Of a DNA stretch of 35,224 nt, positions 34,546 through 35,224 are shown one piece after another. Position 1 is the first letter of the stretch. Every line of letters starts with the position of its first letter. The notes under the pieces were generated by a model that saw only the letters and a program-made list of their open reading frames with translations, made no database searches and was not told where the DNA came from. This stretch comes from Candidatus Krumholzibacteriia bacterium (GTDB taxonomy: Bacteria > Krumholzibacteriota > Krumholzibacteriia > G020349025), in assembly GCA_035649275.1 (NCBI GenBank), contig DASRJW010000138.1, positions 1-35,224 on the forward strand, given 5' to 3'. A program made the translations under genes and the position numbers.

Positions 34546-35224
34546 ATGTGCACCATTCTGGGAAGGCGTCGGGGAATCGGGGAACGCACACCTCTTCGCC
34601 TGTCCACCTTCGCCGGTCTCCTGGCATCGTCCCTGTCGCTCGCTGCAACGCCAGCCGCCGATCATTCCGTGGACCAAAGCACGCGTCATGCCGAGGCGGA
34701 GCGGCCGCGGCATCCATACATGCCCGGTCCGGGCACGCCGCCACCAGAATACCGGCCGCAGCTCGCGGCGCCTTCTGTGGGACCCTATGTCAGCATCCAG
34801 GCGAACACGGACGCCTGCGGCCTCAATATCCCTGGCGACGCCGCCAACGAGCCGTGCCTCGCGGTCGATCCGCACGCACCCAATCGCATGGTGATTGGCT
34901 GGCGGCAGTTCGACAACGTCGCCTCGGACTTTCGGCAAAACGGCTGGGCCTACAGCCGGGACGGCGGTCGGAACTGGGTGTTTTCGGGAGCGGTGCAGCC
35001 GGGAGAGTTCCGCAGCGATCCGGTCACGGCCGTGGATGCGGACGGCGTCTTCTACTACATGACGCTCGGCGTCAATGTGCAGAGCCCGCCCTCGGGTTTC
35101 TTCTGCCAGCTCTTCCGCAGCACCGACGGTGGTGCGAGCTGGGTCGGCCCGGTTCCCGCTTTCGGAGGCGACAAGGAATGGATGGCCATCGACCGGAGCG
35201 GCGGACCGGGTGACGGGCACATCT
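34546..35224 (+). CDS. BNR/sialidase-like secreted protein (5' part, cut by window end)
   Basis: The frame from ATG 34546 is open to the window end (226 residues). The N-terminus is a signal peptide of the form RTPLRLSTFAGLLASSLSLAA, followed by a Pro-rich linker. Asp-box motifs S-x-D-G-G-x-x-W are seen twice, as SRDGGRNWVFSG (about 134-145) and STDGGASWVGP (about 190-200). NEPCLAVDPHAPNRMVIGWRQFD and GGDKEWMAID are typical of exo-sialidase-like propellers that keep BNR repeats. AGGGAAGGGAG lies just upstream of the ATG. The catalytic residues and C-terminus lie beyond the window, so enzyme activity cannot be judged; non-enzymatic BNR proteins are common. Confidence 0.85.
   Translation, partial: MCTILGRRRGIGERTPLRLSTFAGLLASSLSLAATPAADHSVDQSTRHAEAERPRHPYMPGPGTPPPEYRPQLAAPSVGPYVSIQANTDACGLNIPGDAANEPCLAVDPHAPNRMVIGWRQFDNVASDFRQNGWAYSRDGGRNWVFSGAVQPGEFRSDPVTAVDADGVFYYMTLGVNVQSPPSGFFCQLFRSTDGGASWVGPVPAFGGDKEWMAIDRSGGPGDGHI

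Noticed and set aside
32451-35213. 920-residue plus-strand open frame
   Set aside because: Antisense to acs with all acs motifs intact on the minus strand. At its right end it overlaps the BNR gene in another frame.

Overview
The window is GC-rich bacterial DNA with dense coding on both strands. Five large predicted secreted proteins end in the same kind of C-terminal FlgD-like Ig / type IX-type sorting domain, each closing on a basic and hydrophobic tail such as KVVLVR or KMTLLR. Together with FG-GAP, M6 and S8 proteases, parallel beta-helix proteins and a TonB-dependent receptor, this points to a Gram-negative member of the FCB group or a neighbour such as Candidatus Eisenbacteria. The lineage is an inference from protein style; there is no rRNA or marker gene here.

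Layout. Positions 1-1460 hold a tRNA-Ser(UGA)-like sequence with an aberrant 5' half, a small RRM RNA-binding protein whose leader contains three back-to-back hairpins, and an unrecognised 122-residue ORF. Positions 1629-14310 are all minus strand and read, in order of transcription, as S8 subtilase, a 265-residue secreted protein, an M6 metalloprotease, the remnant of an IS481-like transposase, a 215-residue secreted protein and a 922-residue FG-GAP protein. Positions 14649-19629 are plus strand and form a signalling cluster: a YfiR-like periplasmic protein, a CHASE8-like/HAMP histidine kinase, a single-domain receiver, a receiver-kinase hybrid, another receiver and an OmpR-type regulator. 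Downstream on the same strand come a beta-helix surface protein, a TonB-dependent receptor, a metallophosphatase-adhesin fusion and a STAS protein.

The right end (27615-35224) has a broken lipoprotein gene, a transglutaminase-like lipoprotein, a small exported protein and the most interesting pair: senB (minus) and senA (plus), divergently arranged, predicted to make a selenosugar and couple it to hercynine to form selenoneine. Acetyl-CoA synthetase (minus) and the start of a BNR/sialidase-like secreted protein, cut by the window edge, follow.

How the genes may work together (inference): the left half is an extracellular degradation and surface-protein block. The central block looks like a YfiR-controlled envelope sensor in which a histidine kinase replaces the usual diguanylate cyclase, near a TonB receptor of the type often found with YfiR proteins. 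The right block carries selenium-based small-molecule redox chemistry. No CRISPR array, rRNA operon, plasmid origin or intact insertion sequence was seen.
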